From Vibrio gazogenes (GTDB lineage Bacteria; Pseudomonadota; Gammaproteobacteria; Enterobacterales; Vibrionaceae): a DNA stretch of 64,000 nt. Positions 9,660 to 18,016 of the stretch are shown here, one piece after another. The stretch spans positions 2,232,001 to 2,296,000 of the forward strand of contig NZ_CP092587.1 in NCBI RefSeq assembly GCF_023920225.1. The letters are read 5' to 3'. The notes under the pieces are model-generated. The model had not been told where the DNA came from and made no database searches. It was given only the letters and a program-made list of their open reading frames with translations. The position numbers were made by a program, and so were the translations under genes. How positions within the stretch are numbered: the stretch's first letter is position 1; each line of letters begins with the position of its first letter.

Positions 9660-10919
9660 TCAACTATTATCCCCATTAATCGACCTGTTTCGGGTAATGT
9701 GAGATCCAGGCTTATTTCGAACTGTCATTAGGTAGAGCCCAATAGAAGCGGCAATTGAAATTGCAATGATACTAGACCAAGTAAAACTGTAGCCATAGCT
9801 GTCAATAAGATAACCGACCACGATAAAACTTGGCATAACTAAAACGCTTCGTAGTGTAACTAGAACCCCCTGAATACGCCCTCGGTGACTAGAGGGTGAG
9901 TTATTAGCTAAATATATGCTTTCTTTCGTCAATAAGAGAACCTCACCTGCTGATAGAAATAGCCAAGCTATAAAGTGTATGGGAATACTAGGAAAGAACA
10001 TGACTAGTGCGTAGCCAAAAGCAAACATAAACCCGGCATATGCCAAACTAATTGTTTCAGCTTTACCTGACGTAAATTTCATTAAAATTGGCGTAATAAG
10101 CACAACAATTACACACGCATAAGTCATCAGTTGACCAAATACAATTGGACCTTTTTCACCAAATATATGACTTAAATATAATGGACTTGCCATTGTCATT
10201 TGGTTTAATGAATACCACAACAACCCACAAAGGAATGTAAAGAATAAGAGTCTAGGTCTTGACCTCAATACTGCCCAGACAGAACCAGAAACGGGCATTT
10301 CTAACTCATTACCAGTTGTGCGGTCAATTTCTGGCTGCACCTTAATAAACATAGCCACAATCACAACACCAAGTAATGCAGCAAAACCATTACCAAAGAA
10401 TATCCATTCTGTGTAGCTCCAAAACAAATACCCAGCCATAATTGGACCTAGAGCTGAGCCAAAATTATAGGCAAGATAGCTCAACGACATGACTGCGTCG
10501 CGATTATTCTTATTAGATAAGTCTGCGACTAAAGCGTTACTTGCCGGTAATGCCAAACCAATAAAGAAATATGCACCAAATAAAAACGCTGGTACTAAAA
10601 AGGTATTATCAGGAAAGAAGCCACACGAAATAAGCAATAAAGCACCGGAAAATTCTCCAAATACCATGACTCGCTTATGCCCTAAAACATCGGATAATTT
10701 ACCACCAATAAAGCTACCTAATAGATAAGTTCCAGTAACCCCCATAGCTAAAGAGCCCGCGACTGTTGCTGAGTAACCTAACTTATCTGTTAATAGTAAA
10801 ACGAGAAATGGAATAATAAAATTACCCATACCTAAGATCATTCTAGCTACAGCTAGATAATAAATATTCGCTGGCAAACCCCGATAAATCGAAATTGCGG
10901 ATGAAAACTGCTGGAACAT
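9660..10919 (-). CDS. Cassette-borne MFS transporter
   Basis: The 419-residue protein has about twelve membrane segments and the MFS signature between helices 2 and 3 (GGKLSDVLGHKRVM). It resembles drug/efflux-type MFS proteins; the substrate is unknown. I place the start at the ATG at 10919, preceded by TTTAGGAGTTTC; the open frame extends upstream to 11045 but that part lies inside the attC site. It is the last gene of the first minus-strand cassette array. No attC follows its stop: the gene ends directly at the edge of repeat cluster A, so its recombination site has been lost or replaced. Confidence 0.82.
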   Translation of the reverse strand: MFQQFSSAISIYRGLPANIYYLAVARMILGMGNFIIPFLVLLLTDKLGYSATVAGSLAMGVTGTYLLGSFIGGKLSDVLGHKRVMVFGEFSGALLLISCGFFPDNTFLVPAFLFGAYFFIGLALPASNALVADLSNKNNRDAVMSLSYLAYNFGSALGPIMAGYLFWSYTEWIFFGNGFAALLGVVIVAMFIKVQPEIDRTTGNELEMPVSGSVWAVLRSRPRLLFFTFLCGLLWYSLNQMTMASPLYLSHIFGEKGPIVFGQLMTYACVIVVLITPILMKFTSGKAETISLAYAGFMFAFGYALVMFFPSIPIHFIAWLFLSAGEVLLLTKESIYLANNSPSSHRGRIQGVLVTLRSVLVMPSFIVVGYLIDSYGYSFTWSSIIAISIAASIGLYLMTVRNKPGSHITRNRSINGDNS

Positions 10920-10954
10920 GAAACTCCTAAAATATTGTATATGATACGTATATT

Positions 10955-11074
10955 CATAACGCCCAATTAAGGCGTGAAGCACGCGACCACAACACTCAAT
11001 TTGACCACTATAATCACTGAACTCAACCCAAACCAAAAATGCCAAGCGTGCTGAATCACTCTTAAATTGTTAGT
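10955..11074 (-). repeat. attC site (long Vibrio superintegron type)
   Basis: Read on the minus strand it shows CTAACAATTTAAGAGTGATT, the left inner arm CAGCACGCTTGGC, a long middle, the complementary GCGTGCTTCACGCC and a terminal TTAATTGGGCGTTATG. This is the layout of Vibrio attC repeats. It overlaps the last codons of the phosphotransferase gene and separates it from the MFS gene. Confidence 0.85.
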
Positions 11075-11843
11075 TGCACAATGCGCACTGAATTTTTTGT
11101 TTATTTTCAGTGATATATTCTATGTCACTTAGGTAGGCTTGAAGATGACCTTGCTCTATGTTTTCAGCAAAGGATTCATTATCATTTTCAGCCTCACTTC
11201 GCATGAACGAGACTAAAGCCTCTAATCTCTGAACCATTGCGTCGGCTAATTGATTTCTTTCGGACTCACTTGCACCGTAACTATCACAGAACAACTTAGC
11301 TCTAACCATCTGTTCTGAGATTGAGCCTAGCTTGTCATTATTGTCTGTTTTGAAAGGAGACCAACAATAAACTGAATAAGCTAGATCCCATATTCTTGGG
11401 GCTGGGTGTGCAGTATCAAAGTCAAATACACCAACAACGGTGCTCTCTGACAGAGCAACATTGTATGGAGTAAAGTCACCATGGCAGATAACCTCAAAAG
11501 GTTCTCTTGGCTCTAGCATCCACTCGTTGGCATTAACATCAATTTGCTCTAAAAGTGGCACTGTTGAGTCATGTATTTTACGTAATAATTTACCCGCAGA
11601 AATGAGGGCATCAGCAGTGGCGATTGCACCGACTAGCGGATAATTATAAGTATTACCGACGACAAAACTTAAGATTTCCTGATCTTGATTTACACCAAGG
11701 AATCTTGGACATTCAGCCACATTCTCTTGCTCAAGGTGCTTCAAAATAAGGTGAATTGTAGGACTCCACGGTTGAAGAGGTCGATAGACAACTTCACCAT
11801 CTCGATATATTGCGGATTCTCTTCCGCCTGATAATTCTTCCAC
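11070..11843 (-). CDS. Cassette-borne aminoglycoside phosphotransferase-family kinase
   Basis: The 257-residue protein carries the APH/choline-kinase fold signature HGDFTPYN (residues 121-128, catalytic Asp and Asn) and the metal-binding FDFD (140-143). It starts at a GTG at 11843 preceded by AGGGAGG, directly after an attC end, as expected of a gene cassette. Members phosphorylate aminoglycosides, macrolides or small metabolites; this one is divergent and its substrate, and whether it gives resistance, cannot be read from sequence. The stop overlaps the following attC. Confidence 0.8.
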   Translation of the reverse strand: MEELSGGRESAIYRDGEVVYRPLQPWSPTIHLILKHLEQENVAECPRFLGVNQDQEILSFVVGNTYNYPLVGAIATADALISAGKLLRKIHDSTVPLLEQIDVNANEWMLEPREPFEVICHGDFTPYNVALSESTVVGVFDFDTAHPAPRIWDLAYSVYCWSPFKTDNNDKLGSISEQMVRAKLFCDSYGASESERNQLADAMVQRLEALVSFMRSEAENDNESFAENIEQGHLQAYLSDIEYITENKQKIQCALCN

Positions 11844-11859
11844 GAAACCTCCCTGTGCA

Positions 11860-11926
11860 ACTAACGTCCCAATAAGCCGCCAAAAGAAGCACAGCGTATT
11901 GAGGTCGGATTAATTGGTTTGTTAGC
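11860..11926 (-). repeat. attC site (short type)
   Basis: On the minus strand it runs from GCTAACAAACCAATTAATCC to GGCTTATTGGGACGTTAG. Outer arms CCAATTAA and TTATTGG are complementary apart from small offsets, and R-type core sites (GCTAAC, GTTAG) bound about 67 bp. It follows the LysE cassette gene and overlaps its stop region. Confidence 0.7.
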
Positions 11927-12560
11927 CGTTTTTCATTAACGCCAATTTAGAACCGAATCCAATAAATACAATACCTGTAATTGAATTTAGCCACTTCTTA
12001 AACTGAGCGTTGTTTGCAGATTTTTTTATGCGAGACAACATAAATACCATTGCAGAAAACCACATAAAGTTAACTATAGAGTGTGCAGTGACCAACGCAT
12101 ATGCATTCATCACACCCTCGTTTGTGGATATGAATTGTGGAAAAGCCGACAAATAAAACATTGATACCTTGGGGTTGAGTACGTTTGTTAAGAACCCTTC
12201 TGAAAATGCAGTACACATCGAAATAGGCTTAATATCTCTCTGAGCTAAATTTGGTAATTTTTTATTGCTAACTTTGAAGGCGCTAATAAGTGATTTGATG
12301 CCGATCCAGATTAAATAAATTGCACCTAGAATTTTTAAAATAAAGAATGCTTGAGCAGATTGAACGAGAAGCACAGAAATGCCAAATATAGATAATGTTC
12401 CATGTACGTAAAATGCAGCAACGAATCCAAAAATATTTGCGAAACCCGCTTTCTGTCCAGACAAAGGAACTGTTTTTGCGATGAGAAAACCATTTGGGCC
12501 AGGTGAAATAACCAGCAAGGTCGCTACCGCTATAAAAGTTATGACGTTATGTATATCCAT
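11922..12560 (-). CDS. Cassette-borne LysE/RhtB-family exporter
   Basis: The 212-residue membrane protein shows the LysE pattern (SPGPNGFLIAKTV near the N-terminus, LNPKVSMFYLSAFPQF in the middle) and about six helices. Export of an amino acid or similar small molecule is predicted, substrate unknown. AGGAG lies a few bases before the ATG. It is bounded by attC sites on both sides (12599-12724 and 11860-11926), so it is a gene cassette. Its base composition is more AT-rich than the chromosomal LysE gene at 7811. Confidence 0.82.
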   Translation of the reverse strand: MDIHNVITFIAVATLLVISPGPNGFLIAKTVPLSGQKAGFANIFGFVAAFYVHGTLSIFGISVLLVQSAQAFFILKILGAIYLIWIGIKSLISAFKVSNKKLPNLAQRDIKPISMCTAFSEGFLTNVLNPKVSMFYLSAFPQFISTNEGVMNAYALVTAHSIVNFMWFSAMVFMLSRIKKSANNAQFKKWLNSITGIVFIGFGSKLALMKNG

Positions 12561-12598
12561 TTAATTCTCCTTTGACATAGATAATGGCTTAACTGACG

Positions 12599-12724
12599 GC
12601 TAACGCCCAATTAAGGGTGAACAACGCCTCCCCCAAAGCCTAAAGCATTGTGCCATAAACACTAAATTTGAAGTAGAAACAAAAATGCCAAGCGTTGTGA
12701 ATCCCTCTTAAATTGCTTGTATGG
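12599..12724 (-). repeat. attC site (long Vibrio superintegron type)
   Basis: On the minus strand it shows ACAAGCAATTTAAGAGGG, then CACAACGCTTGGCATTTTT, a variable middle with TTTAGGCTTTGGGG, the complement GCGTTGTTCACCC and the end TTAATTGGGCGTTA. This closely follows the Vibrio attC pattern. The outer core at its left end reads ATACAAG instead of the usual TAACAAG, a one-base loss that may weaken recombination. Confidence 0.85.
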
Positions 12725-12847
12725 ATAATAAGTACTTCAATCGGGTAAGGTGAGACCCAGACTTTAGCTGCAACTAAAGTAATGGATAAACCCTTTTCTT
12801 CGTTTTTCTTCCCAGTGCTTTAACCATTTCTTTTATGATTCAGTCAT
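12725..12847 (-). pseudogene. Possible decayed small-protein cassette
   Basis: Between two attC sites, a minus-strand ATG at 12847 follows GGGGCGAGC and starts a frame that stops after four codons. Reading on in the same frame gives KKWLKHWEEKRRKGFIHY, and a +1 shift then gives LVAAKVWVSPYPIEVLII. The basic segment followed by a hydrophobic one suggests a small membrane-associated cassette protein broken by a stop and a frameshift. This is inferred only from the composition. Confidence 0.3.
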
Positions 12848-12952
12848 GCTCGCCCCTCAATTTAAGACAGTTACGTCAAGCTTATAGACAAATAATCTAA
12901 GAACTACAATTCTGGGGTATTGTGCGAGTCGTATCCAAATCTAGAGGAAACA

Positions 12953-13041
12953 CATAACACTGCCTTAAGCGGTGAGTAACAATTGGCTAATATGTGAAGC
13001 GGAGCCAACTGTTACGAATCCGACTTTAAGGCCTTGTTAGC
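12953..13041 (-). repeat. attC site
   Basis: On the minus strand: GCTAACAAGGCCTTAAAGTC, then GTAACAGTTGGC paired with GCCAATTGTTAC, and the end GCTTAAGGCAGTGTTATG. The inner and outer arms are complementary, with the outer GGCCTTAA/TTAAGGC. It ends a few bases after the stop of the LysE gene at 13047, making that gene a cassette. Confidence 0.85.
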
Positions 13042-13046
13042 ACTTG

Positions 13047-13682
13047 TTATTTACTGGCAGCTAAGCGAATTGCCAAACCTAAAAATATAAAGCCTAATAG
13101 CCCATCTATGTGACGGCCTAATTTAAACTTTTTACTAACTAATTTACCAAATTGGCTAAATGTTACTGAAAATGCACAGTTTACTAAAAAAACAAAACTA
13201 CTAAGCAAAACGCCAAGTATTAAAATTTGGACTGAAAGTGAGCCTATTCCTATTGTAAATTGAGGTAAAAACAGACTAAAAAACAATAAAGCCTTTGGGT
13301 TAAGCAGGTTATTTAAGAACCCCTTATTTATCAAGCTCAAGTTGGTTGAATTTTCATCACTAGATTTAGTGTTAGAGGTTTGTTGATTATTACGATACCA
13401 ACTACTTAACATTTTTATACCCAAGTAACTCAAATATAAAGCACCCAAAATTTTTATCGTATATGCAAATATAGGCATTGATTGCATCAACTGCCCTAAA
13501 CCTAAAGCCACGAGCAACGTTTGCATAATACCGGCGAAAAAGATCCCAATAGCCACCATGAACCCAGCTTGAAAACCCTTCGTCGAAGAATAAGTAGAAA
13601 TAAGAACTAAATCTGGACCAGGTGATATGGCCAGAAAGAAAATTGCAGTGAAAAATATAGGTAAAATTGAAAAATCTATCAT
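13047..13682 (-). CDS. Cassette-borne LysE/RhtB-family exporter (first cassette of array 1)
   Basis: The 211-residue membrane protein has the family motifs SPGPDLVLIS and LNPKALLFFSLFLPQF and about six helices. The substrate is unknown. It is the first gene after the attI-like leader, the best expressed position in an integron, and is closed by the attC at 12953-13041. It is distinct from the LysE cassette at 11922 (only the motifs are shared), so the two arrived separately. Confidence 0.82.
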   Translation of the reverse strand: MIDFSILPIFFTAIFFLAISPGPDLVLISTYSSTKGFQAGFMVAIGIFFAGIMQTLLVALGLGQLMQSMPIFAYTIKILGALYLSYLGIKMLSSWYRNNQQTSNTKSSDENSTNLSLINKGFLNNLLNPKALLFFSLFLPQFTIGIGSLSVQILILGVLLSSFVFLVNCAFSVTFSQFGKLVSKKFKLGRHIDGLLGFIFLGLAIRLAASK

Positions 13683-14103
13683 CCAGATATCTCGATATTC
13701 ATTGAGAGTGCTAACAGCTTATTATACAGAAACACTCTATAGGGATACTTGTGTATAACTTACTGGCACTCAATAAAGCTTCTGTCCTAATTGCATGAAA
13801 ATACAGACAAAATTCCAGTAAAAGATATCATTATATCAAAAATCACAGCATTGTGCTGTCTAATCAGCGCACGAATGATTCACCAGTGCTACCACCATTC
13901 GGAACATCTCGTATAAGTGCCATTTGTTCTCAAATAAGCATTTAAATACCCTACATGGCATTGAATAGGTTGCAGAAAATCGCCAGAAAAAATTGACACG
14001 AACATAACATTTTTGATGCAGGTAGGTTTTGTACAAAATTACAGCGTTTTAACAATCTGGAAAAGTGATGCTGCTGCGATGTGATGTGCGATGACTTTCC
14101 TGA
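13683..14103 (-). promoter_or_regulatory. attI-like leader, copy 1
   Basis: The stretch from about 13710 to 14070 is homologous to 19027-19300. On the minus strand both end in TGTATAATAA, three to four bases, then GTTA, and the similarity stops at that core, with a different cassette following each. The core here is GTTAGC (13710-13715). TATAAT at 13721-13726 could be a -10 element for the cassettes. Position and behaviour fit an attI site with its promoter, but no integrase gene is next to it, so an unusual empty cassette is an alternative. Confidence 0.55.
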
Positions 14104-15463
14104 GTTCAGAGACTCATTGGCTTTCAAAAGGGTTACTCTTGCATCTCGGCAAGAGTAACTGGCGCACAGAACACCGATGCCTCTGAAATCACTGACGCTG
14201 ATTGTGCGTCAAAATTTGGAACCGGAGGCTAGACCAATGAAACTTATGATACAGGTGTTTGGGACGCAATCACATTCATTGATTTCATTAGCATTTTCGA
14301 ATGCGCCCCAGTTCCTTTTGATGGATGCAAAAGGAACCAAAAGCATCTTTTTTGGTTCAGTGCGCGTTATCAGGGTCGGATTGATTCGCATCTTGCTCAA
14401 GCAATCCTGAAAAATCGTCCATGATTTTTCACCCTGAGATCACCGATCAAGTTAGCTTTAAAAATGTTCCTCTCAACTCAAATCAACCACTCAACCAAGA
14501 AAATCATTCATGGAAGAATGATTAGGCTTTTCCGGGCAGGACACCCGTAAAAATCGGTTCTGGACAACGTGCGACGCTGTCAAACAAAAAAGATCTTCTG
14601 GTTACTCTTGCATCTCGGCAAGAGTAACTGGCGCACAAAACACCAATGTCTCTGAAACCCCAAAAACGTAACTGTGCGTCAAAATTTGGAGCCGGAGGCT
14701 GGGATATAAAAATTGAGGAAAGTAATTTGGTGCGCAATGAGTTTATTGATTTCTGCGGCATCTGGTGCACGCGCCCCAGATACTTTTGGCGTTCCAAAAG
14801 TACCCAAAAGAACGGTTTAGTTCGTGGACGCTGCCCGGGTCGGATTGATTCGCATCCTGCTCAAGCAATCCTGAAAAATCGTCCTGATTTTTCACCCTGA
14901 GTTCAGTGACCAAATTGACTTTTTAAGCATGTTTCACCGCAAGCAAATCAACCACTCAACCACTCAACCAAGAAAATCATTCATGGAAGAATGATTAAGC
15001 TTTTCCGGGTAGGACGCCCGTAAAAGCTGGTTCTGAACAACGTGCGACTCCGTCAAACAAAAAAGATCTTCTGGTTACTCTTGCATCTCGGCAAGAGTAA
15101 CTGGCGCACAAAACACCAATGCCTCTGAAACCAAAAAAACGTAACTGTGCGTCAAAATTTGGAGCCGGAGGCTGGGATATAAAAATTGAGGAAAGTAATT
15201 TGGTGCGCAATAAGTTTATTGATTTCTGCGGCATCTGATGCACGCGCCCCAGATACTTTTGGCGTTCCAAAAGTACCCAAAAGAACGGTTTAGTTCGTGG
15301 ACGCTGCCCGGGTCGGATTGATTCGCATCCTGCTCAAGCAATCCTGAAAATTCATCCTTGAATTTTCCCCCTGAGATCATCGATCACTTTGGCTTCGCCT
15401 TAGAAAGATTTCACCCAACTCAAATTAACCACCTAATCTAGAAAACTATTCACAAATGAATGG
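14104..15463. repeat. Repeat cluster B: hairpin-array repeat, two full and two partial copies
   Basis: Unit starts (GCGCCCC) lie at 14303, 14771 and 15244, with a partial copy before the first that begins inside its penultimate hairpin at about 14131. The last copy is cut within the AACTATTC/GAATGGTT hairpin, directly at the stop codon of the nucleotidyltransferase gene. The copy at 14303 has a diverged first hairpin, GTTCCTTTTG/CAAAAGGAAC, which still pairs. Open frames seen here recur only because the DNA repeats; they are not conserved as protein. Confidence 0.85.
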
Positions 15464-16348
15464 TTAAGCAGAATCTATCCGCGCTAAACAAACCCGTTCA
15501 ACCAGCGCTTTTAACTGCAACACTCGCCCTTCGAGGTAAGCCAACTCTTCTTCGGTGATTTCATAATGCTCTGAATAACGGGCTTCGATATAGGCGCGTT
15601 GCAGACGGCGGAAACAGCGACGATGGAATTTATTGTCGAGTGGGAAAATCGTCTTAAACTCTGGCTCGATTTGCGCGCACAGTTTACTCAGCTTTTCGAT
15701 ATTGTGGGATTTGGGTAAGTAGTTGGTGCATGTGAGTAATACACAAGCGAGGAATCTTTCCGTGGCTTGATGTAAATCGAAAGCCGCAAGATTAATCATA
15801 TCGTCTTCTGATTGATGGTAATGGTATGTTTTTACATAATCACGACCCGCTTTTAACCACTGTTCATAATGCTTACGGGCAATTCCCCGTTTTTCGGTCT
15901 CGGTTAAATCCCCCGGCTCAATCAACGGCTTCGGTGTCGCGGCAAACAGTTCAATCCCTTCTTCACGGATATCCTTAAAGAAATAATGCCCCTGCTGCAA
16001 TCGTTCATTCACTTCCTGTAAGTCATGAACAATCAGACCCAACGGTGCGGATTTTACTTTGCGATCAATCTGCTCTTCCGCCCGCTGCCAGACCACATAA
16101 TCTTCCACCAAGGCGGCTTTGTTGACGATCACCAGAATATCGTAATCGCTGATGTAGCCATTAGCCGGATCGCTGACCCAATTGCCTTTAGCGTGGCTGC
16201 CGAACAGAATGATTTTCAGGATGCGAAACTCGCTTTTACTCCCCGTTTTGCCTTGAAGATAGTCGTCCAGCGTATCACGCAGAATGGTCGAGATCGTGGC
16301 AAGCTCTTGCTGTTTAAATTCAGGTAGGTGATCGAGAGATGTTTTCAT
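15464..16348 (-). CDS. Nucleotidyltransferase-HEPN fusion protein (MNT-HEPN)
   Basis: The 294-residue protein has an N-terminal minimal nucleotidyltransferase with GSHAKGNWV (about 51-59) and the metal aspartates in SDYDILVI (about 67-74). An all-helical HEPN-type domain follows (about 150-290) with QATERFLACVLL, KSHNIEKL and a basic RRLQRAYIEARYS. Split MNT/HEPN pairs act as antitoxin and RNase toxin by AMPylation; single-chain versions like this are widespread and less understood. It stands alone between repeat cluster B, which abuts its stop codon, and a broken GNAT gene, so it is probably an inserted module. A role in defence or stress is inference. Confidence 0.8.
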   Translation of the reverse strand: MKTSLDHLPEFKQQELATISTILRDTLDDYLQGKTGSKSEFRILKIILFGSHAKGNWVSDPANGYISDYDILVIVNKAALVEDYVVWQRAEEQIDRKVKSAPLGLIVHDLQEVNERLQQGHYFFKDIREEGIELFAATPKPLIEPGDLTETEKRGIARKHYEQWLKAGRDYVKTYHYHQSEDDMINLAAFDLHQATERFLACVLLTCTNYLPKSHNIEKLSKLCAQIEPEFKTIFPLDNKFHRRCFRRLQRAYIEARYSEHYEITEEELAYLEGRVLQLKALVERVCLARIDSA

Positions 16349-16527
16349 AAAACGCGCTTCGCTTTGGTGGACAACATAGCTATAGCATAAAAGAAGCGTT
16401 CAGCAAAAAACACTGTTTATCATAGTATTAGCATTGTTGACGGATAAAATGCGACGCGGTTCTTTTTTATTTCTGTCCCCGATGATTGTCTCAGGTTTCG
16501 ACTTCGAGGCATCACACACAATGATGC

Positions 16528-16952
16528 TTATGTGCCAGAACGCATGGTGTATTCGGGATGTCCCGTATGTTCATCAATCTGTTCACTCACCACATGAAAG
16601 CCTTGCGATACATAGAACTGATAACTGGCCTGATTTTCTTTGTACACGGACAGACTTAACTGGGCTCTCTGCGTTTTAGCTGATTTAACAGTTGCTTACC
16701 GATCCCCTTCCCCTGAAGTTCAGGCACAACAAATAGAGCAGCGAGGTTATTTTCGTATAATGCGTAAAACCCGACCACTTGAGACTCGGTTTCGAAAACA
16801 CAGACCTCTGAGGCCGGAATATAAATATTACGCATGTTCTCGACTTGAGATTCCCAGAACTCTGCTGAAACAAAATCGTGGGCTTTTACTGATGCTTTCA
16901 GCCAGATATCCAGCACTGAATCTAAATCTTCTTCGTGGTATTTTCTTATCAT
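16528..16952 (-). pseudogene. Frameshifted GNAT acetyltransferase
   Basis: The frame from 16952 reads a GNAT N-terminus through the acetyl-CoA loop (VPELQGKGIGKQLL) and stops at about 16656. Shifting by one base in the AAAA run just before restores QRAQLSLSVYKENQASYQFY and then HVVSEQIDEHTGHPEYTMRS to a TAA at 16528, the normal GNAT C-terminus. The complete gene would be about 141 codons. A single-base loss in a short homopolymer explains it; slippage or a sequencing error could also. It belongs to the second cassette array, downstream of a degenerate attC. Confidence 0.8.
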
Positions 16953-17002
16953 TTTTCGATTATAGGGCGTTGGGTTTATTGGGGAATATAATGCCTGTAA
17001 GG

Positions 17003-17092
17003 AGGAAGCAACGCTACCACCTAGCCTAAACCATTACACCGTAAAAACGAAACTCAACGATGGAAATACAAAGCGTTGGTGATGATTGCATA
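17003..17092 (-). repeat. Degenerate attC remnant
   Basis: On the minus strand ACCAACGCTTTGTATTT and the complementary GGTAGCGTTGCTTCC flank a middle with TTTAGGCTAGGTGG, matching the inner part of the long Vibrio attC. The outer core boxes are not clear on either side. No gene lies between it and the attC at 17135, so that cassette is empty or eroded. Confidence 0.6.
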
Positions 17093-17134
17093 TAGCTTCT
17101 CTGTATTCTTTAGTTCAGAACTCATAGTCCAGCA

Positions 17135-17205
17135 TTTTAACGCCACGCTCTACGGAACTTTGTGAGCGCCAGCGAGCAAATTTTCCGTAGAAGCGTATTG
17201 TTAGC
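17135..17205 (-). repeat. attC site (short type)
   Basis: On the minus strand: GCTAACAATACGCT, CTACGGAA, a spacer, TTCCGTAG, AGCGTGGCGTTAAAA. Inner arms are perfectly complementary and outer arms ACGCT/AGCGT pair. It lies immediately downstream of the membrane-protein gene at 17208, so that gene is a cassette. Confidence 0.85.
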
Positions 17206-17207
17206 TT

Positions 17208-17930
17208 TCATTTTCTAAACCAGATTTCGAGAAACCGCTTTTCACTTGCCTTAAACCAAAGATAAGCTGCTGACCACATAGAACCACAAAATATTGACCA
17301 AAATATAAACTGCACCCATGCTTCAAATGGCTTGACATCATTTGGATCATTAAAAATCTTTACTAACTTCTGAAAAGGTTCTGTGAGTCCAACAGCTAGG
17401 AAAAATATAATACCCGCTGAAAAAGACAGCGTGACAAAGTAAAGAAGCAAAGAAAGTGACTTTTTCGAGGGTTCGGATAGTAGAGAAGGGCACTCACCTG
17501 CAAACTCTTTATAGGAAATACGCCTTGCCTCATCCCCCCTAAAGAACCAAGGTTTGGCTTCTCTTTTTGCACGCTCCCAATCATGTTTTAACAACAACGA
17601 CATTCGTTCAGTAAATTCCTTTATTTGCGCACCTTTATCATCGGAGGTTGCCAGTTTTTCAGCAGCTTCGATTAGTGAAATATCCTCTTTATCAAAAGGA
17701 TTAACATTTAAAGCAAGCTGCGAGCAAAGCGCACTAATTTCGGTGGAATCACTTTTTTGAGTTGATTTAATTAAGGAGTCGGCTAAGCAGCGCATTGAAT
17801 TGCGCCACTTCGCACGCTCTTGTGTAACATTTTCAATGTGGATTCTTCTTTCATTAGTACGTAAAGACACTAAGGCTGCTACGAGAGCAGCAATAACGCT
17901 AGATGATAGAAAAATAGATACAGGTTCCAA
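17208..17930 (-). CDS. Cassette-borne membrane protein of unknown function
   Basis: I do not recognise this 240-residue protein. It has one hydrophobic segment at the extreme N-terminus (about 5-24), a hydrophilic cytoplasmic-type middle rich in charged residues (about 25-150) and two membrane segments near 160-185 and 205-230. The architecture, an N-terminal anchor with a soluble domain and a terminal helical pair, recurs in integron cassettes. It starts after AAGGAGATATTTTGG with ATG at 17930 and sits between attC sites at 17946 and 17135. Confidence 0.75.
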   Translation of the reverse strand: MEPVSIFLSSSVIAALVAALVSLRTNERRIHIENVTQERAKWRNSMRCLADSLIKSTQKSDSTEISALCSQLALNVNPFDKEDISLIEAAEKLATSDDKGAQIKEFTERMSLLLKHDWERAKREAKPWFFRGDEARRISYKEFAGECPSLLSEPSKKSLSLLLYFVTLSFSAGIIFFLAVGLTEPFQKLVKIFNDPNDVKPFEAWVQFIFWSIFCGSMWSAAYLWFKASEKRFLEIWFRK

Positions 17931-17945
17931 AATATCTCCTTGAAA

Positions 17946-18016
17946 GCTAACGCCCGCATTTGTGGCTGATTTTGAGTACAGCGGAAAATTAGTCCGACAA
18001 CATGCGCTTGTTATGT
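17946..18016 (-). repeat. attC site (short type)
   Basis: On the minus strand it runs from CATAACAAGCGCAT to ATGCGGGCGTTAGC, with outer arms GCGCAT/ATGCG(G)GC complementary. The middle holds GTCGGACTAATTTTCCGCTG and TCAGCCACAA. It overlaps the last codons of the gene at 18011 and closes that cassette. Confidence 0.75.

Noticed and set aside
10920..11045. N-terminal extension of the MFS transporter
   Set aside because: The added residues are a translation of the attC site; a proper ribosome binding site precedes the ATG at 10919.
13710..14070. Integrase gene fragment expected beside the attI-like leaders
   Set aside because: Neither leader continues into a frame resembling a tyrosine recombinase on either strand; both run into other repeats instead.
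8510..15463. CRISPR array suspected from regularly spaced repeats
   Set aside because: The period is about 465 bp, the whole unit is repeated with no unique spacers, and no cas gene is in the window.
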